Assembly (NCBI GenBank): GCA_913050565.1
Contig: CAJWZW010000004.1
Location: 1-57,676, forward strand
DNA: 57,676 bases
Source: an uncultured Synechococcus sp.
Lineage (GTDB): Bacteria; Cyanobacteriota; Cyanobacteriia; PCC-6307; Cyanobiaceae
Reading direction: 5' to 3'
The notes below the pieces were generated by a model, which saw nothing but the letters and a program-made list of their open reading frames with translations, had not been told where the DNA came from and made no database searches. Below, one piece after another: positions 23,801 to 33,442 of this stretch. The number at the start of each line of letters is the position of its first letter. The stretch's first letter is position 1. The translations under genes were made by a program, and so were the position numbers.

Positions 23801-23967
23801 GATGCAGCGGGAAAGCTGGCGCTCACGCTGACGCGCGTTGGAGCCAAAGGCGGGAGGTCTTCCAGTCCCAATCCCAGGAGGGCCACCAGGCCCCCCAGCA
23901 GTATCAGCAGGCTGCAGACGATGGTGAAAACCGGCCGCCGCAGAAACGGCTGGGAGATCGACCGCAC
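20857..23967 (-). CDS. RND family (AcrB/HAE1-like) efflux transporter permease
   Basis: 1036 aa, MRSISQPFLRRPVFTIVCSLLILLGGLVALLGL..., VDDAIVVSEDI, two repeated RND halves. Confidence 0.93.
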   Translation of the reverse strand: MRSISQPFLRRPVFTIVCSLLILLGGLVALLGLGLEDLPPLAPTRVSVSASFPAASPEVVEQSVTAVLEQQLNGLEGLESISSSSRQGGASISLRFSSGDPELNAIKVQNEVNLATRRLPQTVSREGLRVRRSSDDLLMILGFSHPEGQYESTFLSGWLGEAVRESLLTISGVGDVQVFGSSSLSFRLWLDPNRLEQANLTSSDVSRALAEQNVLAAIGSLGAAPADSGQLISLPVEAEGRLRSRRDLENLVLRRLENGGLLRLKDVGRVALGQRNYGSQAMNLNGERSVAVGLYQRDGANAIQVSRAVRSELKRLERSFPPGIEVSMIVDAADTVQDNLERTATTLRDAVLLVLAVLVLILGRWRLAMIPGIAVPVALIGSLTLVRLSGSNLNSLILFGLVLATGIVVDDAIVVSEDIAGRIERGTNPRQAADDAMAELAGAVVATSLVLAAVFIPVLLIPGSIGRLYQPIALAIGGAILFSTLNALSFTPMACARVLGPKNSPLPGPLRRISSRLQQGMQSLQGKYRRMLKHWLRRGPAVAGLLVTGLLVTGAGLAAMPTSFIPNEDQGQIRGYFTLPEGANLERSVAVMDSIRQVIAEEPLVRTGNFYAGNSFGQSGEDRGSFYLRLQPLEQRTGSDQSSEAVKRRLATKLSNRIDNARVVVTTPPTVRGFSSEAGLQLELMDRSSGQLSLQEFEALARRFISVAEASGRFERVSTRFDASAPRWKLKLDRDQMAALNLDVGATLRDVGTAIGGRFIDDTFEGGQIRSIVVQLDGRDRSRPEDLSGLMVRNREGDLLSVSSFASIQRTEGANSIRHYGLKRAISVNAVPAAGVSSSEALRLLNSAGEQVAGQNIGLAFTGLAREERKAAGVTWLLFGLGVVVVYLLLAALYESFLDPLIILLTVPIALMGALIGLWLRGLPLDVYGQMGLLVLVSLAAKNGILIVEFANQRRAAGMRVHDAILDAAVNRIRPILLTAVTSLAGFLPLLLASGAGAASRISIGTVVFSGLLVSSGLSLFVVPPVYLLLKRGTSE

Positions 23968-24005
23968 CGGGACGATTCATAGATGGGTGAATCCTGCCAG
24001 TGAAA

Positions 24006-24039
24006 AACCCCCCGGCGTGGATTCCACCACCGGGGGGTT
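24006..24039 (-). terminator. Terminator after psaL
   Basis: AACCCCCCGG...CCGGGGGGTT inverted repeat with a T run on the minus strand. Confidence 0.85.
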
Positions 24040-24065
24040 GAAGGGTTGTTTGATCGGTTGAAGAC

Positions 24066-24557
24066 TCAGCTCACGCTCCAGACACCGGCAGCGATCTTGA
24101 GCAGCTCCTGGACGTGCACGGTGTTGCAGAGGAACCAGGCAAAAACGGCACCACCGCAACCGCCCAACCAGAAACCACTGGTGTAATCGGACCAACCGGT
24201 TCGGGTGAAGAGGTCGGACGGGGGGACGTCCACAGTGGCGTCAGCGGGTGGAACATGAGGTTGTTTCCCTGGCTGGTTGTACAGCAGGAACAACAGGCAG
24301 AGGATGTGAACCGCACCGATGGCAGCAAGCAGGCCCGCTGTCTGCTGGTATTCGGTGGCGCGCAACGGACCACAGATGGTGAAGGGTCCGTAGAGGAGAT
24401 AGCCGAAGGCGGCTCCGGTTTCGAGACCACGGAAATTCGGAGAAATTCCAGGTCTGTAAAACGGCAGATTGCTGATCAGGGCCTTCATGAAATAGCCGCT
24501 GTTGACCGGCGTGGCGAGATTGCCGACGCAAGGGTCGGAAACGGGGGTGACAGTCAT
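24066..24557 (-). CDS. psaL: Photosystem I subunit XI
   Basis: [59 protein letters not shown]. Confidence 0.97.
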   Translation of the reverse strand: MTVTPVSDPCVGNLATPVNSGYFMKALISNLPFYRPGISPNFRGLETGAAFGYLLYGPFTICGPLRATEYQQTAGLLAAIGAVHILCLLFLLYNQPGKQPHVPPADATVDVPPSDLFTRTGWSDYTSGFWLGGCGGAVFAWFLCNTVHVQELLKIAAGVWSVS

Positions 24558-24599
24558 TGGAAACGAGGGCTGAGGGGTTGAACGTTCCGCAAACCGCGA

Positions 24600-24716
24600 T
24601 CACTCAGAGGCGGTAATCACGCGTCCGGTGAGAACGATGAACACGGCGGGAAAGACGATCCCCGTGATCGGAACGAAGATTGCCGGGAGCCAGGCAGCAG
24701 CGAATTCTCCAGTCAT
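24600..24716 (-). CDS. psaI: Photosystem I subunit VIII (38 aa)
   Basis: Manual translation MTGEFAAAWLPAIFVPITGIVFPAVFIVLTGRVITASE*; directly upstream of psaL; absent from ORF track. Confidence 0.92.
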   Translation of the reverse strand: MTGEFAAAWLPAIFVPITGIVFPAVFIVLTGRVITASE

Positions 24717-24806
24717 GGCGTGGCCAAAAGCTTCACGTTTACTTTAAGGAGGACCGTTCAAACGGCTTCCACCAGCCCTTGACGGCGACATAAAAATTCA
24801 ATCCGC

Positions 24807-25271
24807 ATGCAGAACGTTCTTCTTCCCGGTGCTGCCGCTGTTCTGGCTCTGGTGTTCTGGTTGCGTCGCAAGCGGCTCAAGCCGTTGTTCAGCAACGCCG
24901 ATCCCCGCGGAGTCGCTCAGCTCAATCGAGCTCAACTCGAGCTGGTTGTCAAACCATCCGATACCAGCGCTCCCAGGCTTGATCCTTTGAACGGGTGGGC
25001 TGCTCCGCGCACGGAGCAGGAGCGTCTGCTGGTGCAGCAACGGCTTCGCCAAGCCATGGCGGATGGGCCTGAGCAACGCCTGCTGGCGGTTCGTGAAGCT
25101 GCCCTATGGGGGCACCGTTCTGTTCTGCCCATCCTTCGCCAGGCTCTTCATGACAGCGACAGCAGGGTTGTTGAAGCGGCGGCGGATGCCATCGGACCGT
25201 TCCGCAGCGCGACGCGGAAGCAGGTGAATCAGTCCTCCCGACCTCCACGCAATGTGGCGCGTATGCGGTAG
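24807..25271 (+). CDS. Small membrane-anchored HEAT-repeat-like protein
   Basis: N-terminal TM-like VLLPGAAAVLALVFWLRRKR; C-terminal RLLAVREAALWGHRSVLPILRQALHDSDSRVVEAAADAIG. Confidence 0.65.
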   Translation: MQNVLLPGAAAVLALVFWLRRKRLKPLFSNADPRGVAQLNRAQLELVVKPSDTSAPRLDPLNGWAAPRTEQERLLVQQRLRQAMADGPEQRLLAVREAALWGHRSVLPILRQALHDSDSRVVEAAADAIGPFRSATRKQVNQSSRPPRNVARMR

Positions 25272-26191
25272 ATCGGGCGCCCCTGACTTTCGTGATAAGT
25301 GCGAATCAGCAGTTCACCCAACAGCCCGAAACAGAACAGCTGGATGCCGGCAAGGGCGAGAACAACCGCAAGGGTCAGCAACGGACGATTGCCGATATCC
25401 CCTCCCATCAGTTTCACCATCAGCAGATAGCTGCTTGTGATCGCACTGCCCGCGATGGCCAGCAATCCTCCAAAACCGAACACATACATCGGTCGGGTCA
25501 GGAATCGCTTCATGAACCACACCGTCAGCAGGTCCATCAGGACGCGGAAGGTGCGGTCGATGCCGTATTTGCTGGAGCCGAACTGGCGGGCCCGGTGGTT
25601 CACCTTCACTTCGGTGATGTGGGCCCCCTCGATGAACGCCAGTGCCGGAAGAAAGCGGTGCAGCTCTCCATAAAGACGCATGTCCGCCAGCACTTCACGG
25701 CGGTAGGCCTTGAGGGAGCAGCCGTAATCATGCAGGCGGACGCCGGTCACCTTCCCGATCAGCCGGTTGGCGATGCGTGAAGGCAGTTTGCGCTGCAGGG
25801 CGGCGTCCTGGCGCTGATACCGCCAGCCGCTCACCAGGTCGTATCCCTCCCTCAGCTTGTTCAGCAGCATTGGAATGTCGGCCGGGTCATTCTGAAGATC
25901 TCCGTCCAGGCTCACGATCACTTCCCCCTGCGCCACATCGAATCCTGCGGCCATGGCGGCGGTCTGGCCATAGTTCTTGCGCAGCAGCACAGCCACGAGT
26001 TCAGGCACCTCCTGACTCAGCCGCTCAAGCTCAGCGGCAGTGCCGTCGCTCGAGCCATCGTTCACAAGCACGAGCTCGAAGTGCTCACCACTGGGGCGCA
26101 GAGCAGCGAGCAACTGGTCCACCAGATGAGGCACGCTCTCGGCCTCGTTGTACAGCGGCACCACCACCGACAGGTTCAAGGGGGTGCTCAT
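25229..26191 (-). CDS. Family 2 glycosyltransferase (DPM/GtrB-like) with C-terminal TM helices
   Basis: LSVVVPLYNEAESVPHLVDQLLAAL...LVNDGSSDGT...SLDGDLQNDPADIPML. Confidence 0.93.
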   Translation of the reverse strand: MSTPLNLSVVVPLYNEAESVPHLVDQLLAALRPSGEHFELVLVNDGSSDGTAAELERLSQEVPELVAVLLRKNYGQTAAMAAGFDVAQGEVIVSLDGDLQNDPADIPMLLNKLREGYDLVSGWRYQRQDAALQRKLPSRIANRLIGKVTGVRLHDYGCSLKAYRREVLADMRLYGELHRFLPALAFIEGAHITEVKVNHRARQFGSSKYGIDRTFRVLMDLLTVWFMKRFLTRPMYVFGFGGLLAIAGSAITSSYLLMVKLMGGDIGNRPLLTLAVVLALAGIQLFCFGLLGELLIRTYHESQGRPIYRIRATLRGGRED

Positions 26192-26238
26192 GCCTGCGGT
26201 TCCACTGATGCGGGCAACTTAAGCGGCTGAAGCTGAGC

Positions 26239-26967
26239 TCAGGCCAGCGTGCTGCCGTCATGGCAGCGCACCACCCTTCCGGCTCCGCGCAGCTCTGCTC
26301 GGTAATGACGTCCCACGGGGTCGTCGTTGTCGGGATGAAGACTGTCGACACCGATGCCGTTGCGGCCATGCTCCTTGCCGGAGCTGTGTCGATAGAGCCC
26401 GTTGCCGAGATACAGCGCCACATGGCTGCAGCGCTCCGGGCTCCCGAAGAAGATCAGGTCCCCGGCCTGCAACAGCTGCAGTTGGCCCACCTGAGCTGCC
26501 ACCGGTTCACAGAATTGTTCCTGTTGATAGGCATCCCGAGGGATCCAGATGCCTTCGCTGGCGAAAGCCATCTGCATCAGGCCGGAGCAGTCCATGTCGG
26601 GTTCCGTGGTTCCGCCCCAGAGGTAGGTGTTGGGTTGCTGCTCAGCTCGTTCGCTCCAGTGCAGCACCGCCGGAAGCCGTTCTCGAATCTGACCCGTCGA
26701 GAGCAAAGTCGGTTCCCAGGAGATGCAGAGCGTGGCCCGCCCCAGAACGGCGACGCGATCGATCCAGCAGCGGTAGCCATCCTCCAGCAGCTGCACCCAG
26801 AGTCGTTCCCCATGGCTGTCCAGCAGCTGAAAACGGCGGCCTTTACAGGCCTGCGTCGTCAGCGCGCTGCCTTCCGGACCGCTGTAGCCATTGACATCCG
26901 TCAACAGCGTCCAGCGGCTGCTGGGAGTTAACAGGTCGGGAGCAAGCAGGGTGCTTAACGTCGCCAT
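26239..26967 (-). CDS. NlpC/P60 family cell-wall hydrolase
   Basis: Catalytic DMDCSGLMQMAF and CSHVALYLGNGLYRHSSG; LQAGDLIFFG. Confidence 0.88.
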   Translation of the reverse strand: MATLSTLLAPDLLTPSSRWTLLTDVNGYSGPEGSALTTQACKGRRFQLLDSHGERLWVQLLEDGYRCWIDRVAVLGRATLCISWEPTLLSTGQIRERLPAVLHWSERAEQQPNTYLWGGTTEPDMDCSGLMQMAFASEGIWIPRDAYQQEQFCEPVAAQVGQLQLLQAGDLIFFGSPERCSHVALYLGNGLYRHSSGKEHGRNGIGVDSLHPDNDDPVGRHYRAELRGAGRVVRCHDGSTLA

Positions 26968-27889
26968 GGCTGTTGCTGTTGCTTTGGCGTTCTACCGCCC
27001 CGATCCCGCCATGGCCTCGCGCCTTGATGCTGCTCTGGATCAGCTTGATGCTGAAGGTCGCCCCGGCCTGCGGAACAGCCTCTCGCTCACCTGGATCCGT
27101 TATTGCGAGACATCACCTGAGTGCGGTCAGGGATTCGGCGCGGGTTGGGGAGAAGAGCGCTGCGTTTACCCGGCCAGTGTGGTGAAACTTTTTTATGCCG
27201 TTGCGGTGGAGCAGTGGCTGCAGCGTGATCTCATCCCCGATGGCGATGAGCTGCAGCGAGCGCTGAGGGACATGATCGCCGATTCAAGCAATGACGCCAC
27301 CGGCCTGATTGTGGATCTGCTCAGTGGTACCAGCAGTGGCCCGGAGCTTCATGGGGAGCGGTGGTCGCTGTGGCAACGACAGCGGCGTCTGGTGAACGAC
27401 TGGCTGAGCGAGCTCAACTGGCCGGAGCTGGAGGGAATCAACTGTTGCCAGAAGACATGGGGCGATGGTCCCTACGGCCGCGAGCGTCGGTTTTACGGTG
27501 ATGACAACGCCAATCGCAATGCCCTCAGCACCGCCGCCACCGCCCGGATGCTGGAGGCTGTGATGACCGGTGCCGTGGTGTCTCCACCGGCGTGCCGGCG
27601 GTTGAGGGCACTTCTTGATCGGTCGCTGGATCCAGCCCAACGCCAGGCTGACCCCGAGAATCAGGTGGATGGTTTTCTGGGGGAAGGGTTGCCCGGAGAT
27701 TGCCAGCTGTGGAGCAAGGCCGGATGGATGAGCCAGGCGCGCCACGATGCCGCCTGGTTCCAACAGTTGGATCAGCCTCCGATGTTGTTGGTGGCGTTCT
27801 CAACCGGCACGGATCGTGCCAAGGATGAGCGGCTGCTTCCTGATCTGGCCCGCCTGCTCCATAAGGGGGCTGCCCAGGAAGCTGCCTGA
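26966..27889 (+). CDS. Serine hydrolase (class A beta-lactamase-like fold)
   Basis: SxxK in YPASVVKLFY, SSNDATG, KAG box; start inferred at 26966 or 27011. Confidence 0.8.
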   Translation: MAVAVALAFYRPDPAMASRLDAALDQLDAEGRPGLRNSLSLTWIRYCETSPECGQGFGAGWGEERCVYPASVVKLFYAVAVEQWLQRDLIPDGDELQRALRDMIADSSNDATGLIVDLLSGTSSGPELHGERWSLWQRQRRLVNDWLSELNWPELEGINCCQKTWGDGPYGRERRFYGDDNANRNALSTAATARMLEAVMTGAVVSPPACRRLRALLDRSLDPAQRQADPENQVDGFLGEGLPGDCQLWSKAGWMSQARHDAAWFQQLDQPPMLLVAFSTGTDRAKDERLLPDLARLLHKGAAQEAA

Positions 27890-27910
27890 TCAATCAGCGA
27901 TGGCTTGGAA

Positions 27911-27999
27911 CGGAGAGGGAGGGATTCGAACCCTCGACAGAAGTTGCCTCCTGTAACTCCTTAGCAGGGAGCCGCTTTCAACCACTCAGCCACCTCTCC
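27911..27999 (-). tRNA. tRNA-Ser (anticodon GCT)
   Basis: Reverse complement GGAGAGGTGGCTGAGTGGTTGAAAGCGGCTCCCTGCTAAGGAG...GGTTCGAATCCCTCCCTCTCC with long variable arm. Confidence 0.96.
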
Positions 28000-28036
28000 A
28001 GCGGCAGACACAGGATACCAAGCGCCAGGCGTTTGG

Positions 28037-29167
28037 TCAGACTTCAACACGGGGAAGACGCTTGCGGAACCCGCAGAGAATTTCCCAGGCGATTGAGTCG
28101 CAGTGGCGCGCCCACTCCTGGGGTTCAATGCTGGCTTCTCCATCGCGGCCCAGAAGCGTGACGGTGTCACCGATCCTGAGATCGAGGTCACCGCTGGCGT
28201 CCAGCACGATCTGATCCATGGTGATCGACCCCACCTGGGGCAGCGGCCTGCCCCGATGCAAGGCATGGATCCTGCCGCTGAGAGCGCGGATCACCCCATC
28301 GGCATAGCCGATCGCGACCACGGCCAGACGGCTCTCTGCCGCTGTGATGTGGCGATGGCCGTAACTCACTCCTGTTCCTGCAGGGACGTTCCGGATCAGG
28401 CTGACCCGGGCTCTCACCGCCAAGGCCGGTTGCAGTCGCAGTTCCGCGCCGAGATGCCGGGCAGGTCGCTGGCCGTAGAGCGCCAGGCCCACGCGAACCA
28501 TGTCCAGGTGAAGTTCCTGTCCGTGAAGAGTTCCGGCCGAGTTCGCCAGATGGCAGCACAGATCCCGTCCCTGATCAGGCAAGGCGTTGATGACGGCGTT
28601 CAGCCGCTCGTGCTGCAACCGTGTTGTCGCCTGGTCCTCAAGGTCTGCACAGGCCAGATGGCTGTAGAGCCCCACGAGCTGCAGATTGGGAAGGGTGCGG
28701 ATGCTCTGCACCAGTTCAGCGCCGATGCGCCAGTCCGCACCGAGCCGGCTCATCCCCGTATCAACCTTGAGCTGAACGGGGAATGGCTTTCCCCCTCGAT
28801 CCGCGCTGATCCGATCGCAGAGGCTGGCCTCTTCAAGACTGCTCAGGGTCGGCATCAGCACATGCGCATGGCAACAGGCCAGATCGTCCGCGCCGTGCAG
28901 GGCACTCAGCAGAAGGACCGGGGCAGAGATACCAGCGGCCCTGAGCTCCAGACCCTCCTGGAGAGTGGCGACACCCAGGCTGCTTGCACCACCCCTGAGA
29001 GCTGCTTTGGCCACGGTCACAGCTCCGTGTCCGTAGCCATCGGCTTTCACCACAGCCATCAGCTGAGTTCCAGGCTTCAGATGACGGAGCAGCGTGCGGG
29101 CATTGCTTTCGATCGCAGCTGGGCTCACCTCCACCCAGGCCCTCTGGAATGGACTCAGTTCCGACAT
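28037..29167 (-). CDS. alr: Alanine racemase
   Basis: AVVKADGYGHGAVTVAKAAL (PLP lysine motif), SYGHRHITA. Confidence 0.96.
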   Translation of the reverse strand: MSELSPFQRAWVEVSPAAIESNARTLLRHLKPGTQLMAVVKADGYGHGAVTVAKAALRGGASSLGVATLQEGLELRAAGISAPVLLLSALHGADDLACCHAHVLMPTLSSLEEASLCDRISADRGGKPFPVQLKVDTGMSRLGADWRIGAELVQSIRTLPNLQLVGLYSHLACADLEDQATTRLQHERLNAVINALPDQGRDLCCHLANSAGTLHGQELHLDMVRVGLALYGQRPARHLGAELRLQPALAVRARVSLIRNVPAGTGVSYGHRHITAAESRLAVVAIGYADGVIRALSGRIHALHRGRPLPQVGSITMDQIVLDASGDLDLRIGDTVTLLGRDGEASIEPQEWARHCDSIAWEILCGFRKRLPRVEV

Positions 29168-29241
29168 GACCGAGGAGTCTTCAGCGTGACCAGACCAGAC
29201 TTTGCGCGCTCGTTAGCATGCCGTGTATCTAGGGAGCTGGC

Positions 29242-29742
29242 ATGGGCCAGGTTCTCGTTCTCAATGCGTCCTATGAACCGTTGAACATCACCACCTGGCG
29301 CCGGGCCATGGTGATGATGATCAAGGGCAAGGCTGAAAGTCTCGAGCAGGACACCAGCCGGGAGATTCGTCGTGGCACGCATCTGCCCACGGTGATCAGG
29401 CTGAGGCAATACGTGCACGTGCCGTTCCGGCAGCTTCCTCTGACCCGCAGAAATCTGTTCCAACGCGATCAGCAAACCTGTCAGTACTGCGGATCACGCG
29501 ATCAACCTCTGTCCATCGATCATGTGGTGCCCAGAAGTCGAGGCGGTTCCGATACCTGGGAAAACGTGACCACTGCGTGTCTCAGCTGCAACGTGCGCAA
29601 GGGCAATCGCACGCCAAAGGAGGCATCCATGCCACTGCATCGGGCGCCGCACCGTCCCCTGAGCAGTTTCAGTTTTGAAGCCACCCGCCACATTCACTCA
29701 GGCCGTCACAGTGAGTGGGCCAAATACGTGATCGGGACCTGA
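29242..29742 (+). CDS. HNH endonuclease
   Basis: QYCGSRDQPLSIDHVVPRSRGGSDTWENVTTACLSCNVRKGNRTPKEA. Confidence 0.92.
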   Translation: MGQVLVLNASYEPLNITTWRRAMVMMIKGKAESLEQDTSREIRRGTHLPTVIRLRQYVHVPFRQLPLTRRNLFQRDQQTCQYCGSRDQPLSIDHVVPRSRGGSDTWENVTTACLSCNVRKGNRTPKEASMPLHRAPHRPLSSFSFEATRHIHSGRHSEWAKYVIGT

Positions 29743-29745
29743 TCC

Positions 29746-30843
29746 TCAGCTTTCATCCTGCCTGCTGAGAGCTTCGAGCTTGCAGCGTTGTTCCTCAGCG
29801 ACGCAGGCACCGATCAGGTCATCCAGCTGACCGTCGAGCACGGGCTCAAGCGAGAAATTGCGTCCCAGTCGGTGATCCGTCGTGCGGTTGTCCTTGTAGT
29901 TGTAAGTCCGGATCTTTTCCGAACGATCACCGCTTCCCACCTGGGCTTTGCGGTCGCTGCTCTCCCGCTCGGCAGCCTCCCGCTGCTCCCTCTCCAGCAG
30001 TTTTGCCCGCAGAATCTCCAGCGCCCGCTCGCGGTTCTGAAGCTGAGAGCGTTCCTGTGTACAGAAAACCCTGATTCCGCTTGGTTTATGCAGGAGATCA
30101 ACCGCGGTTTCCACCTTGTTGACGTTCTGTCCGCCAGCACCTCCGGAGCGGGCGGTGCTGATCTCAAGATCCTTGGGGTCCAGCTCCACTTCCACCGCAT
30201 CGGCCTCCGGCATCACCGCCACTGTGGCTGTTGAGGTGTGAACACGACCCTGGGATTCCGTGGCAGGAACTCGTTGCACCCGGTGGACCCCGGCTTCAAA
30301 TTTCAGCTGGCTGAACACGCTGTCGCCCTTCACGGAGAGGATCAGTTCCCTGAAGCCTCCGAGGTCTGCCTCATTGCTGCTGACGGGCTGAACGCTCCAA
30401 CCCAGTTTCTGGCTGTAGCGCTCATACATCCGTGCAAGATCGCCGGCCCATAGACATGCTTCATCGCCACCGGCACCGGCGCGTATCTCCAGCATCACGC
30501 TTCGCTCGTCCCGAGGATCGCGCGGCAACAGGGCCAAGGTGAGCTTCTGCACCAGTGCCTCTTGGCGCGAGGACAGGTCATCCAGCTCGTCCTGAGCCAG
30601 ACACTCCATCTCCGCGTCACCGCGGCTTTCCTTCAGCAGCTGTCGCGACTGGTCCAGTTCCCCTTCGACGGTCTGAAGGGCTTCGTAATCCAGAACCAGA
30701 GGCTCGAGTCGGGAACGCTCCCTCGCGATGGTCTCCAGTCGTTTCGGATCGGATGCAACATCGGGATCAGCCAGCTGCCGCTCGAGGTTGCGGAAGCTGG
30801 CTGTGGCGGTTTCGAGTCGCGCGATCAATGTCGAGGCGTCCAT
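29746..30843 (-). CDS. prfA: Peptide chain release factor 1
   Basis: GGQ motif [28 protein letters not shown]. Confidence 0.98.
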   Translation of the reverse strand: MDASTLIARLETATASFRNLERQLADPDVASDPKRLETIARERSRLEPLVLDYEALQTVEGELDQSRQLLKESRGDAEMECLAQDELDDLSSRQEALVQKLTLALLPRDPRDERSVMLEIRAGAGGDEACLWAGDLARMYERYSQKLGWSVQPVSSNEADLGGFRELILSVKGDSVFSQLKFEAGVHRVQRVPATESQGRVHTSTATVAVMPEADAVEVELDPKDLEISTARSGGAGGQNVNKVETAVDLLHKPSGIRVFCTQERSQLQNRERALEILRAKLLEREQREAAERESSDRKAQVGSGDRSEKIRTYNYKDNRTTDHRLGRNFSLEPVLDGQLDDLIGACVAEEQRCKLEALSRQDES

Positions 30844-30857
30844 GCCCCGGCCTCAAC

Positions 30858-31103
30858 TCAGGATTTGGATTCGGCCTTGTCTTCGGCCGTCTTCGTGGTT
30901 CCCATGCCGTACTTCTTCATGAAGCGATCCACACGACCCTCTGTATCGAGAATCTTCTGGGTGCCTGTGAAGAAGGGGTGGTTACCGCTCCACACGTCAA
31001 CATGAATCTCCGGCTGGGTGGAGCCGGTGGTCATCACCACTTCACCGTTGCAGATGACCTTGGCATCGGGATACCAGGTGGGGTGGATGTCGGGTTTGGG
31101 CAT
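30858..31103 (-). CDS. rpmE: 50S ribosomal protein L31
   Basis: MPKPDIHPTWYPDAKVICNGEVVMTTGSTQPEIHVDVWSGNHPFFTG; start corrected to 31103. Confidence 0.97.
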   Translation of the reverse strand: MPKPDIHPTWYPDAKVICNGEVVMTTGSTQPEIHVDVWSGNHPFFTGTQKILDTEGRVDRFMKKYGMGTTKTAEDKAESKS

Positions 31104-31113
31104 CAGTAAAAAA

Positions 31114-31515
31114 TCAGCGCTTGGAGAACTGAGGAGCTTTACGGGCTTTCTTGAGACCGTACTTGCGCCTTTCCTTGGCGCGCGGGTCACGACTCAGATG
31201 CCCTTCGGTTTTCAACGGCTTGCGGTTGTCAGCAGACAGCTCACAGAGCGCGCGGGCTGCTCCCTGTTTGATTGCGCCGGACTGGCCGGTCAGGCCACCA
31301 CCGTGCACATTCACCAGAATGTCGTACTCACTGCCCAGACCAAGGGTCTCAAGGGGTGATTTGACCGCTGCGATGTAAGCGGGGTTGTAGTTCAGGTAGT
31401 TGTCACCTGGACGGCCGTTAATGGTGATCGTTCCATTACCGGGTACCAGACGAACACGGGCCACGGAGGTTTTGCGGCGGCCGGTGCCCCAGTAGACGAC
31501 GGAGTTGCTGCTCAT
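31114..31515 (-). CDS. rpsI: 30S ribosomal protein S9
   Basis: [26 protein letters not shown]...[18 protein letters not shown]. Confidence 0.98.
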   Translation of the reverse strand: MSSNSVVYWGTGRRKTSVARVRLVPGNGTITINGRPGDNYLNYNPAYIAAVKSPLETLGLGSEYDILVNVHGGGLTGQSGAIKQGAARALCELSADNRKPLKTEGHLSRDPRAKERRKYGLKKARKAPQFSKR

Positions 31516-31964
31516 TGGGCGGAAGCGGAGGAGGAGAGCTCGAGGGCCTGGGGCTTCTGGGCGGAGTGGGGATGCTCGCTGCCTTTGTACACCTTCAGCT
31601 TGCGGAACATCTGACGTCCCAGAGCGTTGTGAGGAAGCATTCCCTTGATCGCCTTTTCAACGATGCGCTCGGGGATGCGTTCCTGCAGAGCCTGGAAGGT
31701 CTCGGTTTTCATGCCACCGGGGCGACCGGAGTGACGGCGATACAGCTTCTGGGTTGACTTGTTGCCAGTCACCCGAATCTTGTCGGCGTTCACCACCACG
31801 ACGAAATCGCCGGTGTCGAGGTGAGGCGTGAAGTTGGGATTGTTCTTGCCGCGAAGCACGGCGGCAACCTCGGTGGCCAGGCGGCCGAGGGTCTGATTCT
31901 CAGCGTCCACCAGATACCACTGGCGTTCAAGGGAATCGATCTGGGGAATGGAGGTCTTGTTCAT
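31512..31964 (-). CDS. rplM: 50S ribosomal protein L13
   Basis: [23 protein letters not shown]...[26 protein letters not shown]. Confidence 0.98.
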   Translation of the reverse strand: MNKTSIPQIDSLERQWYLVDAENQTLGRLATEVAAVLRGKNNPNFTPHLDTGDFVVVVNADKIRVTGNKSTQKLYRRHSGRPGGMKTETFQALQERIPERIVEKAIKGMLPHNALGRQMFRKLKVYKGSEHPHSAQKPQALELSSSASAQ

Positions 31965-32104
31965 CTCGCCGGCAGGCCGGTTCGGAGGTGCCTCACCTGA
32001 AACGGCGAAGCTGGTCAGGAAATGTCTGGTCCGTTGACGGGATCAGACGAAAGCTCAAGTGTCGAGCCTACTCTTCAACGGGTTCCCCCTTGAGGGACAA
32101 CAGT

Positions 32105-33004
32105 TCAGAGATTGAGGCCGTTTGCTTCCGGCAACGGCGGAGGATCCGGAGGTGGATCACTCTCTGCCAGAAAAAACCGCGGTTGGCAATCGTACCAGCC
32201 AGCCCTGGTGAAGATCGTCTCCGGATAACCCGCCCGCAGCAGGCAGAGCCCATGCGCCGGTGCGGCTTCCCTGACCTCATGGCGGCGTCTCTCATGCCAG
32301 CGTCGTTCGAAAGCAGCCACGCTCAATCGGTGTTCCCCCACTGCCACCAGCTGGGACATCAGCAGACGCACCATCCCGTAAAGGAAACCGCTCGCCTGAA
32401 TTTCCACCTCAATGAGATCGCCTGCGCGATTCACCTGCACCTGCTGCACCGTGGTTCGAGCATGGGCTCGGCGGCTTCCCGCACGCATGAATGCGGTGAA
32501 GTCGTGCAGCCCCACCATTCCCTCCAGGGCGTCCCGCATGCGGGACTCGTTCAGGCGGAACTGATAGCGATGCCAGCTCCATGAACTCAGAAAGAGATTC
32601 GGCCGCCGTCCGTTATGGATCGTGTATCGATAGCGGCGATAACTGGCTGAGTAGCAGGCATGCCAAGCGGACGGTCTGAGCACGGACTCCCGCACCCTCA
32701 CGGTCTTGGGCAGGCGCCCGTTGAGGGCGGGCGCCCACTTGCCCGGCGGTATCCGATCGCTGCAATCGAAATGCACGACCTGTCCAGCCGCGTGAACGCC
32801 CGCATCGGTTCGTCCGGCCGCAAAAGTCTGGATCGGCCTGTGAGGGTCGAGCTGGCTGATCGCCGCCTCGAGCTCGGCCTGCACACTGTGGCCGTTGTTT
32901 TGCCGCTGCCAGCCACAAAAAGCCGAACCCTCGTACTGCAGGCTGAGGGCAATCCGCTGAACGGGCGGAGTCTCCGGAGCTGCGGACGAGGGTTCGGTGG
33001 TCAA
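32105..33004 (-). CDS. truA: tRNA pseudouridine synthase A
   Basis: [33 protein letters not shown]...[20 protein letters not shown]. Confidence 0.97.
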   Translation of the reverse strand: MTTEPSSAAPETPPVQRIALSLQYEGSAFCGWQRQNNGHSVQAELEAAISQLDPHRPIQTFAAGRTDAGVHAAGQVVHFDCSDRIPPGKWAPALNGRLPKTVRVRESVLRPSAWHACYSASYRRYRYTIHNGRRPNLFLSSWSWHRYQFRLNESRMRDALEGMVGLHDFTAFMRAGSRRAHARTTVQQVQVNRAGDLIEVEIQASGFLYGMVRLLMSQLVAVGEHRLSVAAFERRWHERRRHEVREAAPAHGLCLLRAGYPETIFTRAGWYDCQPRFFLAESDPPPDPPPLPEANGLNL

Positions 33005-33044
33005 ACGTCAGAACTGACGTGGGTGGAATCTGTTCAGCTGGGGT

Positions 33045-33395
33045 TCAAACCAGTTCGATGATCGCCATCTCGGCGTTGTCGCCCCGGCGACGGACCGTGC
33101 GGGTGATCCGGGTGTAACCACCTTTCCGATCGCCGTAGCGGTCGGGTGCTTTGTCAAACAGAGCATGAACGAGCTGCTTGTCGTAGATGTAGCCCAGAGC
33201 ACGGCGTCGGGAGGACAGACTGCCGTCCTTCGCCAGGGTGATCATGCGCTCGGCTTCATCGCGAAGTGCCTTGGCACGAGCCTTTGTTGTGGTGACCCGA
33301 CCCTCGCGGATCAGTTGAGTGGTGAGCGCGCGAAGCATCGCTTTGCGTTGGTCAGCGGGGCGACCCAGCTGAGGGACTCGACATTGGTGACGCAT
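33045..33395 (-). CDS. rplQ: 50S ribosomal protein L17
   Basis: [29 protein letters not shown]. Confidence 0.98.
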   Translation of the reverse strand: MRHQCRVPQLGRPADQRKAMLRALTTQLIREGRVTTTKARAKALRDEAERMITLAKDGSLSSRRRALGYIYDKQLVHALFDKAPDRYGDRKGGYTRITRTVRRRGDNAEMAIIELV

Positions 33396-33442
33396 GGTTC
33401 TGTCGGAGACGAAGTCGAAGAAATGGGTGTGAAAGGCCGGTC

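Noticed and set aside
29242-29742. HNH endonuclease as a defence or homing element
   Set aside because: Stands alone between alr and prfA, with no mobile-element borders or partner genes; looks like a conserved cyanobacterial housekeeping HNH protein.
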